Assembly (NCBI RefSeq): GCF_000508165.1
Contig: NZ_AYOZ01000004.1
Span: 1-64,000, forward strand
From: Marinomonas profundimaris
GTDB lineage: Bacteria; Pseudomonadota; Gammaproteobacteria; Pseudomonadales; Marinomonadaceae
Reading direction: 5' to 3'
DNA: 64,000 nucleotides
The notes under the pieces were generated by a model. That model was given only the letters and a program-made list of their open reading frames with translations. It had not been told where the DNA came from and ran no database searches. The position numbers and the translations under genes were made by a program. Shown one piece after another: positions 9,699 to 16,945 of the stretch (positions are counted from its first letter, which is position 1; the number at the start of each line of letters is the position of its first letter).

Positions 9699-11396
9699 TT
9701 AGCGGAGGTTTATTATCGTCTGAGTAACCGTATTTTCGGTTTCTAATGTTTTACTGTTTGCTTGATAATTACGCTGTGCCTCAATCAGAGCAACGAGTTC
9801 AGACGTTAGATCTACGTTAGATTCCTCTAACGCGCCCCCTTGAATTTTTCCTAATGTTCCACTGTTTGGACGACCAATATCAGCAGGACCAGAACCTTTG
9901 CTCGCCAACCAAGCGGTATGTCCTGACGGCATAAGACCGTCCGTACTATCGAATGTTGCCAACGCTATCTGGCCAAGTGTTGCCGTTTGTTGGTTGGTAT
10001 AGTTTGCCACCAACAAACCATCACTATCAAAAGACACACCCTGCAATTCGCCTGCGGAAAAACCGTTTTGTTCGAAGTTGTCTGTATTATCCAACGCAAA
10101 CTGAGTCGAACCAGTAAGGTCTAGCTCTGTTACACGACCTCGATTTGTCGGATCAATCCCCATCACTTCTAATGTAATTGGCTGAGCCACACCGAAAGGT
10201 GGAATACCTCGATAAGCGCCCATCAAATTACCCGCGGCATCAAAAGACACGGCTGTATTTTCTTCTAAAAATCGCGTGTCTTCCCCTGTCAATGGATCGG
10301 TATAGCTTTCTTCCCCATCCATTGTCACACGCAACTCATAAGTATTGTCTTCACCTTGCTTAATAAAGTAATAACCCATCGTATGAGATTCACCCAGAGA
10401 GTCATAAACAGACCGAGTATTACCGTACGTATAAGTATCTGGATCAAGCGGATCAAATGCTTCTCGAGCGACAGAACTTGAGCTTCGAACTTCTGTCGGT
10501 GCCAAAGTGGATGCTATCGCCATTCCAGCCAAAGTACCTGCAACGGCAAGCGGTGTTTTCGTCGCTGCAGCAATATCTGCCACACCAGGCTCTGTCGCAC
10601 CTAAGTATAAAAGCTCAAATGGCTGCTCTTCTACGCCATCACCGTTGTGATCCACACCGGCTTCGGCGGAGTTATAGGTCGCGTATGTTTCACCCATAAA
10701 CGCAACACCTGCATCATCTTTAATGTTGCCATCGACAGTCGCATGCACTTTATACGTATTTGGCATTTCACTTTTTGCATAATAATACGTCACAATATGC
10801 GTATCACCATTACCATCCGCCACGCCTTGCGTTTGCGTAAAATTGTAGGTATCAGGATCCATCGGATCAAAATCCGCTTTGATAAACGGCGGAAAATCTT
10901 CACTCTTTGAGTTTAAATTGACCTTTAAGCTCATGTCTGTAGTGGATTCTGGTGAAATTCTATCGGTTGGTATTTTTAAATCACCAAGGTTACCACCTAC
11001 GATACCTTCAACCGCATTAAACCCCTGAACATGACTGCCGGTATTGGTTACCAAGAAACCATCTTCATCCAGCTTGAAGTTACCCGCTCTTGTATAGGTT
11101 TGAGCGATACCAGCGTCAAGGATAAAAAAGCCACTTCCATCAATGGCAAGATCAAGATTGTTATCTGTATACGATAAGTTGCCCGGTGAAAATTCCTGAG
11201 AAACACTACTAACACTCACACCAGAACCAATACTGTTGCCGCTCCCTGCGCCGAGCACACTAGTGTTGTAAAGATCATCAAACTCAATACGTGACTTTTT
11301 AAAGCCTGTTGTATCGGCGTTGGCAATGTTATTACCAGTAACGCTTAAATAATCGGCAGAAGCCTTAATGCCAGACAGTGCTGTATTGAATCCCAT
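9699..11396 (-). CDS. flgE: Flagellar hook protein FlgE, enlarged
   Basis: A 565-residue hook subunit. The N-terminus (MGFNTALSGIKASADYLSVT) and the C-terminus (EESNVDLTSELVALIEAQRN) are the conserved rod/hook helices. The ATG at 11396 has GGAGAG eight bases upstream. A TTG 12 nt further up is unlikely to be used. It is much longer than enterobacterial FlgE (about 400) because of an internal duplication: residues 176-223 and 314-361 share FDPxDPDTY, YY and NTY-x4-T-x-DG at the same spacing. An EF-hand-like loop (DHNGDGVEE, 249-257) lies between the copies. The extra domain should project from the hook surface. Confidence 0.95.
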   Translation of the reverse strand: MGFNTALSGIKASADYLSVTGNNIANADTTGFKKSRIEFDDLYNTSVLGAGSGNSIGSGVSVSSVSQEFSPGNLSYTDNNLDLAIDGSGFFILDAGIAQTYTRAGNFKLDEDGFLVTNTGSHVQGFNAVEGIVGGNLGDLKIPTDRISPESTTDMSLKVNLNSKSEDFPPFIKADFDPMDPDTYNFTQTQGVADGNGDTHIVTYYYAKSEMPNTYKVHATVDGNIKDDAGVAFMGETYATYNSAEAGVDHNGDGVEEQPFELLYLGATEPGVADIAAATKTPLAVAGTLAGMAIASTLAPTEVRSSSSVAREAFDPLDPDTYTYGNTRSVYDSLGESHTMGYYFIKQGEDNTYELRVTMDGEESYTDPLTGEDTRFLEENTAVSFDAAGNLMGAYRGIPPFGVAQPITLEVMGIDPTNRGRVTELDLTGSTQFALDNTDNFEQNGFSAGELQGVSFDSDGLLVANYTNQQTATLGQIALATFDSTDGLMPSGHTAWLASKGSGPADIGRPNSGTLGKIQGGALEESNVDLTSELVALIEAQRNYQANSKTLETENTVTQTIINLR

Positions 11397-11408
11397 AATG
11401 CTCTCCAA

Positions 11409-12113
11409 TCACCCTAATATTTCTAATTCATTTGTAAGTTTGATTTTGCCGTGATTTTCCACGTTTAAAACCGTACCGTTCTCACCATTAATAGTGACAC
11501 CCTGGATACGCGTCGGAAGACGAGTACTCATAGTGGAAACTTCACCTTTATCATTTGTCGAAGAAGCGGCAAAACGATATTCACCAGACGGCAAAGGATT
11601 TCCGTCATCATCCAGCTTATCCCACTGATACTCACCAGAATTAAGAGCAGCCGTACGAACCAGACGATTATCCGCATCAAATATTTTCAACGACGCGGTC
11701 TGAGAATTCTCAGGTATCACCGTTTTTAACTGAACCGCTTCTGAGCCGTCCGTTATTTTTGCCTTACTACCTTCCAACAAAATCGATTTACCGACCAATG
11801 TAGAAGCACTCAGCGCTTGATTCGAGGTAAGCGATGTCGCCATGTTCTCCAATTGATCAGAGATACCTGTTAGCCTTTCTAAGGAGCTAAACTGTGACAT
11901 TTGCGCCACCATATCGTTGGCATCTTGAGGCGCAGTTGGATCTTGCCCTTTAAGTTGCTCAATATAGAGTTTTAAAAATACATTCTGGTCAGCTAACGCC
12001 GCCTCATCTTTTGCCACTTCAGGCTTCTCAATACCAGCTTTGGATTTAGCTGCATCGGTTCCATATTGAGAAATCAGCCCGCCAAGGCCTTTAGTGTCAG
12101 ATATATTTGCCAT
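11409..12113 (-). CDS. flgD: Flagellar hook cap protein FlgD
   Basis: A 234-residue hook-assembly scaffold exported through the flagellar type III system. The conserved N-terminal part has FLKLYIEQLKGQDPTAPQDA, NDMVAQMSQFSSLE and VGKSILLEG. The C-terminal half has the FlgD Ig-like fold pattern (IFDADNRLVRT, YQWDGxDDxG-like motif as YQWDKLDDDGNPLPSGEY). AGGAGCGG precedes the ATG. It lies 12 nt before flgE and 10 nt after flgC. Confidence 0.95.
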   Translation of the reverse strand: MANISDTKGLGGLISQYGTDAAKSKAGIEKPEVAKDEAALADQNVFLKLYIEQLKGQDPTAPQDANDMVAQMSQFSSLERLTGISDQLENMATSLTSNQALSASTLVGKSILLEGSKAKITDGSEAVQLKTVIPENSQTASLKIFDADNRLVRTAALNSGEYQWDKLDDDGNPLPSGEYRFAASSTNDKGEVSTMSTRLPTRIQGVTINGENGTVLNVENHGKIKLTNELEILG

Positions 12114-12123
12114 CTATCCGCTC

Positions 12124-12579
12124 CTATGACTGTCCAAGCGTGAGCATTTTCTGCATCATACTTTTTGCTGAATTCATAATTTCCACATTCGTCTGAAAGG
12201 ATCGTGACGCCGACATCATATCGGCCATCTCTTCCATCGGGTTTACATTCGGGTAAAACACATAACCCTCTTCGTTAGCCATTGGGTGATCTGGCTCATA
12301 TCTTGGTTGCAGAGGTGCATCCGATTCCACAATGCCGTCGACCTTTACACCAATACCAGCACCGCTTTCATCAACACTGGCATTATTCCAACCATAATCA
12401 CGCATACTGTCATTCATCATCTGCGAAAATATGGGCTTACGGGCACGATATGTTTGATCTGCTGAGCTTGCCGCACTGTCTACGTTCGCCATGTTGCTTG
12501 CAATCGTATTCAAACGAACCGTTTGAGCACTCATTGCTGACCCAGAGATGGTAAAAATATTACTCAAAGACATCGTCAT
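12124..12579 (-). CDS. flgC: Flagellar proximal rod protein FlgC
   Basis: A 151-residue rod subunit with SLSNIFTISGSAMSAQTVRL, NTIASNMANVDSA and the C-terminal NPMEEMADMMSASRSFQTNV. The ATG at 12579 overlaps the flgB stop by one base (TAATG), so translation is likely coupled. A second ATG at 12573 is possible and would give the more usual MSL start. Confidence 0.95.
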   Translation of the reverse strand: MTMSLSNIFTISGSAMSAQTVRLNTIASNMANVDSAASSADQTYRARKPIFSQMMNDSMRDYGWNNASVDESGAGIGVKVDGIVESDAPLQPRYEPDHPMANEEGYVFYPNVNPMEEMADMMSASRSFQTNVEIMNSAKSMMQKMLTLGQS

Positions 12580-12971
12580 TAATTCCCAATAAGCGCTTTT
12601 TTCATGCCGCTAATTTTTCGATCCAAGAACATAAAACTCGTATCAAACTGTAATGAGTTTTGCGCGTACTCGGCCTGCTCTCTCTGCATATCAACGGTAT
12701 TACCATCTAAGGATGGTTGATTGGAATTCCGGTACAATAAATCATCTGATTCACCTGAAAACCCCTCCCCAGAGATATGTCTTGTGTTTGTGCCTGCCAG
12801 CTTAAGTTTGCTGCTTTCGTTATTTAAAAGTGAGTCGAATGAAATGTCTCTTGCTTTAAAGTTTGGTGTATCCGCATTGGCAATGTTATTTGCAAGGACA
12901 GCGGCTCTCGCACTTCTGAACTCTAGCGTTTTGTCATGTCCTGCCAATGCACTCGCAAAAGATATAGCCAT
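12579..12971 (-). CDS. flgB: Flagellar proximal rod protein FlgB
   Basis: A 130-residue rod subunit, the first gene of flgBCDE. It carries RAAVLANNIANADTPNFKAR and the C-terminal EQAEYAQNSLQFDTSFMFLD family motif. GAGGAATGA precedes the ATG. A sigma54-type promoter lies 46 nt upstream. Confidence 0.96.
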   Translation of the reverse strand: MAISFASALAGHDKTLEFRSARAAVLANNIANADTPNFKARDISFDSLLNNESSKLKLAGTNTRHISGEGFSGESDDLLYRNSNQPSLDGNTVDMQREQAEYAQNSLQFDTSFMFLDRKISGMKKALIGN

Positions 12972-13016
12972 TCATTCCTCAATAAAAACATCACTAATCA
13001 ATACATGAAACATAAA

Positions 13017-13031
13017 GCAATATTGATGCCA
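13017..13031 (-). promoter_or_regulatory. Sigma54 promoter of flgBCDE
   Basis: The minus strand reads TGGCATC-AATA-TTGC, followed by T. It agrees with TGGCACG-N4-TTGCW in the -24 GG, the -12 GC and the spacing. The predicted transcript would start about 34 nt before the flgB ATG. This fits the sigma54-dependent middle flagellar class of vibrios and pseudomonads. Confidence 0.8.
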
Positions 13032-13122
13032 AAAAATAAAACTCCTATTTATCAATGACATACCAATAAAAAAGGCAGGAACGGCAAAAAGCGGCAATAT
13101 TGAAGGTTAGGGTAATAAACAC

Positions 13123-13155
13123 AAAAAAGCCCATCTAAAAAATTAGACAGGCTTT
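13123..13155 (-). terminator. Intrinsic terminator after cheR
   Basis: A two-part stem: outer arms AAAGCC/GGCTTT (13126-13131 with 13150-13155) and inner arms TCTAA/TTAGA (13134-13138 with 13143-13147), with six T following on the minus strand. It lies 32 nt after the cheR stop and insulates flgB. Confidence 0.85.
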
Positions 13156-13186
13156 CTAAATAATAAAAGTGAGGTTTAACGTAGCG

Positions 13187-14023
13187 TTACAGCGCTTTGG
13201 CCTTATACACGATACCAGGATGGCATTGTACAATCTCAAAATGGTCAGATAGACCACTCAACGCCTCAGATCCACCAAGAAACAAATACCCACCCGGCTT
13301 TAGAGAGGAATGCATTCTTTTCAGAATATCTAGCTTGAGATCTACCGTAAAATAAATCAGTACATTTCGACAAAAAATCACATCGAACTTACCCAATACT
13401 GTAAAGGGCTCGATCAAGTTCAAATACTTAAAATCAACACGCGAACTCAAATGCGGTTTTATTTTCCAAGTTAAGTCATTCACTTTATCAAAATAACGGT
13501 TTTGCAAATCTGCACCAAGACCACGAGCAATAGCCAAACTATCGTACTCACCTTGTTTGGCATGCTGAAGAATATTTGTACAAATATCCGTAGCGACAAT
13601 TTTTTCACCCGCCTTCAACACGCCCGGTCGAGCAGATTTAAACTCCTCAATCACCATGCTAATGGAATAAGGTTCTTGACCTGTAGAAGAGGCTGCAGAC
13701 CAAATTTTCAAGGGCGCCGCCGTCATTTCTGGTAGCACTTTACTTTTCAAAATGGCGAACGGGTGGGTATCTCTAAACCAAAGTGTTTCATTGGTCGTCA
13801 TTGCATTAATGACTTCCTCTTTTAGTTTCGTGCTACCAAACCGCTCTAAAGCATCAACGAGCTGCTCAATTTTAGAGTAGCCTTCTCTTTCCAATACTTT
13901 ACCTAGACGACTAGCGACCAAGTATTGCTTATTGTCACTCAGCGAAATTCCACATGCTTTCTGTAGATAATCTCTAAATCTGATATAACCATTTGGTGTA
14001 ATTGCATTTGTACTACTGAGCAT
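13187..14023 (-). CDS. cheR: Chemotaxis protein methyltransferase CheR
   Basis: A 278-residue SAM-dependent methyltransferase that methylates glutamates of chemoreceptors. The N-terminal CheR helical domain (to about 85) ends in TTNETLWFRD. The catalytic domain has IWSAASSTGQEPYSISMVI (SAM-binding), ATDICTNILQHAKQGEYD and DVIFCRNVLIYF. GGAG precedes the ATG. It lies 57 nt downstream of cheV and upstream of flgB, the order seen in vibrios and pseudomonads. Confidence 0.97.
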   Translation of the reverse strand: MLSSTNAITPNGYIRFRDYLQKACGISLSDNKQYLVASRLGKVLEREGYSKIEQLVDALERFGSTKLKEEVINAMTTNETLWFRDTHPFAILKSKVLPEMTAAPLKIWSAASSTGQEPYSISMVIEEFKSARPGVLKAGEKIVATDICTNILQHAKQGEYDSLAIARGLGADLQNRYFDKVNDLTWKIKPHLSSRVDFKYLNLIEPFTVLGKFDVIFCRNVLIYFTVDLKLDILKRMHSSLKPGGYLFLGGSEALSGLSDHFEIVQCHPGIVYKAKAL

Positions 14024-14056
14024 TAAAACTCCATTAGCGACAGATCAAATTAATAA

Positions 14057-14075
14057 GGCAGGATTACCCCCTGCC
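14057..14075 (-). terminator. Hairpin between cheV and cheR
   Basis: Arms GGCAGG/CCTGCC (14057-14062 with 14070-14075) around a 7-nt loop, with an AT-rich but interrupted T tract on the minus strand. It could weaken read-through from cheV into cheR. It is not a strong terminator. Confidence 0.4.
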
Positions 14076-14080
14076 AACAA

Positions 14081-15010
14081 TCACTCTGATGATGCCTGCA
14101 CTGTTTCAATCGCCAATCGAGCCAATTCATCTGGCTGGAATTTAGCCAAGAAACCATCCGCCCCAACTTTTTTCACCATTGCCTCGTTGAAAACACCACT
14201 CAAAGAGGTATGAAGAAGAATAAACAAATCTTGTAAGCGACTATCATTACGAATGGCTGTAGTCAGTGTGTATCCATCCATTTCCGGCATTTCTATGTCC
14301 GAAATGACCATAGAGAATTCCTCTGTAACATCTTTACCTTCGGCAACCATGTTTTGTAGGAAATCAAGCGCTTCTCGTCCATCACACAACACCGTTGTAG
14401 CAAAGCCAACCTGTTCCATACAACGCTTAATCTGCTTACGTGCAACAGAAGAGTCATCAACAATAAGAATATGATGTTTCTTCGCGTTCTCTGTTACCGC
14501 TTCGTTAACAATACCTTCTGAAATATCCTGACGAGTAGGTGCGACTTCAGATAAAATCTGCTCAACATCAAGGATTTCAACCATCTCTTTTTCCACCTGA
14601 CAAACGGCGGTGAGGTAATTGTCATTAGACAAACCCTTTGGTGGCGGCTGAATATCACTCCAGTTCATATTCACAATACGCTCAACGCCTCGTACTAGAA
14701 ATCCCTGTATACGACGGTTGTACTCTGTGATGATGACGAAACACTGGTCAATGTTTTCAATGGGGCTTGATCCTGTCGCCAGCCCTAAATCTAAAATAGG
14801 AATCGTACCACCGCGAATATGAGCAACCCCACGCACAACAGGCGAGCTGTGAGGCATGATCGTCAATTTGGGGCACTGTAGAATTTCTTTTACCTTAAAA
14901 ACGTTGATACCGTAAAGGTGCTTACCATTTAAGCGAAACAACAGTAACTCGAGTCGGTTTTCCCCTACAAGCTGCGTACGTTGGTTAACAGTATCCAAAA
15001 CTCCAGCCAT
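14081..15010 (-). CDS. cheV: Chemotaxis coupling protein CheV
   Basis: A 309-residue hybrid of a CheW-like coupling domain (about 18-155) and a C-terminal response-regulator receiver domain (about 180-305). The receiver has the acidic pair in ILIVDDS (D185, D186), phosphoacceptor Asp238 in ISDIEMPEMDG and Lys290. It couples receptors to CheA and takes phosphate from it. The ATG at 15010 is preferred over a longer frame to 15052 because GGAGG lies directly upstream and the protein then starts at the usual MAGVLDTV. It is divergent from flgA. Confidence 0.96.
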   Translation of the reverse strand: MAGVLDTVNQRTQLVGENRLELLLFRLNGKHLYGINVFKVKEILQCPKLTIMPHSSPVVRGVAHIRGGTIPILDLGLATGSSPIENIDQCFVIITEYNRRIQGFLVRGVERIVNMNWSDIQPPPKGLSNDNYLTAVCQVEKEMVEILDVEQILSEVAPTRQDISEGIVNEAVTENAKKHHILIVDDSSVARKQIKRCMEQVGFATTVLCDGREALDFLQNMVAEGKDVTEEFSMVISDIEMPEMDGYTLTTAIRNDSRLQDLFILLHTSLSGVFNEAMVKKVGADGFLAKFQPDELARLAIETVQASSE

Positions 15011-15041
15011 AAACGCCTCCAAAAATGTGTAAACATTATCC

Positions 15042-15056
15042 TGAGGTATCACCTCA
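15042..15056. promoter_or_regulatory. Palindrome in the cheV-flgA divergent region
   Basis: TGAGGT-ATC-ACCTCA is a perfect 6-bp inverted repeat, 32 nt before the cheV ATG and 96 nt before flgA. It is placed to act as an operator for either gene or as a hairpin in the cheV leader. No factor is recognised. Confidence 0.45.
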
Positions 15057-15151
15057 AAATTGTTAAAATGTATTATCCAATGATAAAGTGATTTCTAATA
15101 TTTTACTAACTATCTTATTTATAACATGATAATAAACAAAGTGAGCGAATC

Positions 15152-15844
15152 ATGCGAATCCTAAGGCTAAGTGTAGCCTTCATTTACTTTCAAGTTGGTT
15201 TAACATTTGCCACATCGACTGAAGAGCACATTAATCACTTCATAAACCAAGTAGAAATCCCAAGACTTTCAGAAACCTACCCTAACGCGGCTATTGGCAT
15301 TACACTAAATAATGTATCCGCACTCAACTACATACCGGCTTGTGACAATGGCTTTTTTCAGATTATTAACCAAAGGCCAGAAGCAACAAAACGCACAAAT
15401 TACGAGATCAGCTGCAGTGAGCCTGTATGGAAATCTTACGTTCCGGTCACTCAATCTATAATGATTCCTGCCATAAAAACCATCACCCCAATCAATCGGG
15501 GGCAAATCATCAGTAAGTCGAACACAGATGTCGGTGAAGTAGACCTATCTAGCTTAAGAGGGCATATTTTTACCGAAGATAATCCACCTTATGGACAGAT
15601 AGCATCACGTAATTTGCGTATAAATACCTTTATTACGGATAACCTAACCACACCTCCAATGCTTATAAAGAAAGGTGACGTTGTATTAATCACAGCTCAA
15701 AGCGGCAGCATATTAGTCCGGATGAACGGTGTTGCGTTAGAAAATGGCGTTAAAGGACAACAAATACGCGTAAAAAACACAAGTTCTGAGCGAATTATAT
15801 ACGCCAAAGTTGTAACTGACAGTGAGGTTCTTGTAAACTATTGA
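15152..15844 (+). CDS. flgA: Flagellar P-ring assembly chaperone FlgA
   Basis: A 230-residue periplasmic chaperone for FlgI polymerisation. A signal peptide is visible (MRILRLSVAFIYFQVGLTFA). The C-terminal SAF-like part has the family pattern (TPINRGQIISKSN, NTFITDNLTTPPMLIKKGD, VRMNGVALENGVKGQQIRVK and VLVNY at the end). It is encoded separately from the rest of the rings and is divergent from cheV, as in vibrios. Confidence 0.93.
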   Translation: MRILRLSVAFIYFQVGLTFATSTEEHINHFINQVEIPRLSETYPNAAIGITLNNVSALNYIPACDNGFFQIINQRPEATKRTNYEISCSEPVWKSYVPVTQSIMIPAIKTITPINRGQIISKSNTDVGEVDLSSLRGHIFTEDNPPYGQIASRNLRINTFITDNLTTPPMLIKKGDVVLITAQSGSILVRMNGVALENGVKGQQIRVKNTSSERIIYAKVVTDSEVLVNY

Positions 15845-15893
15845 GTACAGACTGATCGGCGATTTATAAATTCTTTTTTTCTATAGCTTTCAT

Positions 15894-15920
15894 TAAAGTT
15901 TCTGTAGGCGTTGCCGACAA
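15894..15920 (+). promoter_or_regulatory. Sigma28 (FliA) promoter of flgMN
   Basis: TAAA-N15-GCCGACAA matches the sigma28 consensus with exact spacing. It lies 36 nt before the flgM ATG. It allows FliA to drive its own anti-sigma factor. Confidence 0.85.
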
Positions 15921-15956
15921 TATAGACAGGCAAATCATTAAAGGGCGGAAAACCCA

Positions 15957-16271
15957 ATGGCAATACATTTTACAGGTCTATCAAACCAGAGCACGATCAA
16001 TAAAAGCGAACGTTCGCAAAAAGACGATGCTACTGGTAGTGCGACAGAAAAACAAAGCGCTGTACAAAGTGGCGGTACTTTAGCAGAAGACACCGTGAAA
16101 TTGAGCGGTACTGCGCAAACATTGCAAAATCAGCAAGCCAAGATTAACAACTTGCCTGATGTTGACATGGATAAAGTAGAACAAATCAAAAACGCTATTG
16201 CAGCGGGCGAATACAAAATAGATACGCAGAAGCTAGCAAATAATATGGCTTCTATGGACTCGCTATTCTAG
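15957..16271 (+). CDS. flgM: Anti-sigma28 factor FlgM
   Basis: A 104-residue protein that holds FliA inactive until it is exported through the finished hook. The conserved C-terminal part (about 40-104) has EDTVKLSGTAQTLQ, VDMDKVEQIKNAIAAGEYKI and the DTQKLANNM helix that contacts sigma28. The N-terminal 35 residues are polar and probably disordered. GGGCGG lies before the ATG. It follows flgA and precedes flgN. Confidence 0.94.
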   Translation: MAIHFTGLSNQSTINKSERSQKDDATGSATEKQSAVQSGGTLAEDTVKLSGTAQTLQNQQAKINNLPDVDMDKVEQIKNAIAAGEYKIDTQKLANNMASMDSLF

Positions 16272-16292
16272 ACTGTACAACTTATACAGTCT
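16270..16292 (+). other. Hairpin between flgM and flgN
   Basis: AGACTGTA/TACAGTCT is a perfect 8-bp stem with a 7-nt loop, beginning at the flgM stop codon. No T run follows, so it may serve mRNA stability or translation of flgN rather than termination. Confidence 0.5.
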
Positions 16293-16308
16293 GTAAACGG
16301 TTTGTCTT

Positions 16309-16788
16309 ATGATCCCCATTGCCCCTATATTTATCAAAAGCAAAGAGACACTAGAAAGGCTCTCTTTGCTTCTTGATGAAGAACGTTTGGCTTATGGCGA
16401 ACTGGACAGCGAAACCATCATCAATTTATCCGAAGAAAAGCAAACCCTCCTAGATGAAATGAATCAACTCAATGAGAAAAGAGTCAATATTCTCATTAAA
16501 TTTGATGTCGTCGATCGAAAAGAGCCCTCCGAAGAAGATTTTAAAAAGTGGCTTTCCTTACAAGACAGCTCTATGGATGAAGTACGGCTATTAATGAAAG
16601 ACTGCGAAGCTTTATTGAAAAAGTGTAAAACACAAAACAACACAAACGCTCGCATCCTCAACACCTTACAAAAGCGTAACAAGCACCTATACGAACTCCT
16701 GCAAGGCCATAGTAGTAAGAACAAAGTCTATACTGCCAGAGGCTCCACTCGCCCAATCAGTAGCAAACACACGCTAGGACGGGCCTAA
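16309..16788 (+). CDS. flgN: Flagellar export chaperone FlgN
   Basis: A 159-residue, highly charged, mostly helical protein matching the FlgN family, which keeps FlgK and FlgL soluble before export. The family is weakly conserved. The call rests on the repeated Leu/Glu helical pattern (LLDEERLAYGELD, KQTLLDEMNQLN), the length and the position after flgM. The ribosome site is weak. Confidence 0.85.
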   Translation: MIPIAPIFIKSKETLERLSLLLDEERLAYGELDSETIINLSEEKQTLLDEMNQLNEKRVNILIKFDVVDRKEPSEEDFKKWLSLQDSSMDEVRLLMKDCEALLKKCKTQNNTNARILNTLQKRNKHLYELLQGHSSKNKVYTARGSTRPISSKHTLGRA

Positions 16789-16812
16789 AAACCTATAAGA
16801 ATCAATAGCATG

Positions 16813-16842
16813 GTTATGTTTGATTTGTAATTCAAACATAAC
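16813..16842. other. Inverted repeat between flgN and tRNA-Arg
   Basis: GTTATGTTTGA and TCAAACATAAC form a perfect 11-bp stem with an 8-nt loop. There is no T tract on either strand. It lies between flgN and the tRNA and could stop or stabilise either transcript. The putative tRNA -35 element overlaps its loop. Confidence 0.6.
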
Positions 16843-16853
16843 TAATGTATAAA
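16825..16853 (+). promoter_or_regulatory. Putative sigma70 promoter of tRNA-Arg
   Basis: TTGTAA (16825-16830) and TATAAA (16848-16853) are 17 bp apart and 16 nt before the mature tRNA. Confidence 0.5.
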
Positions 16854-16869
16854 ATACGCCTTGCGATCA

Positions 16870-16945
16870 GTCCCCATAGGTAAACAGGATATACCGGCCG
16901 CCTCCTAAGCAGCTATTCCAGGTTCGAGTCCTGGTGGGGACACCA
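16870..16945 (+). tRNA. tRNA-Arg (anticodon CCT)
   Basis: A 76-nt cloverleaf with encoded CCA. The acceptor stem is GTCCCCA/TGGGGAC, the D stem GGTA/TACC, the anticodon loop CTCCTAA (anticodon CCT at positions 34-36, reading AGG), and the T arm CCAGG-TTCGAGT-CCTGG. The anticodon stem GCCGC/GCAGC has one C-A mismatch. The sequence resembles E. coli argW. The last base is directly adjacent to the stop codon of the opposite-strand oxidoreductase. Confidence 0.95.
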
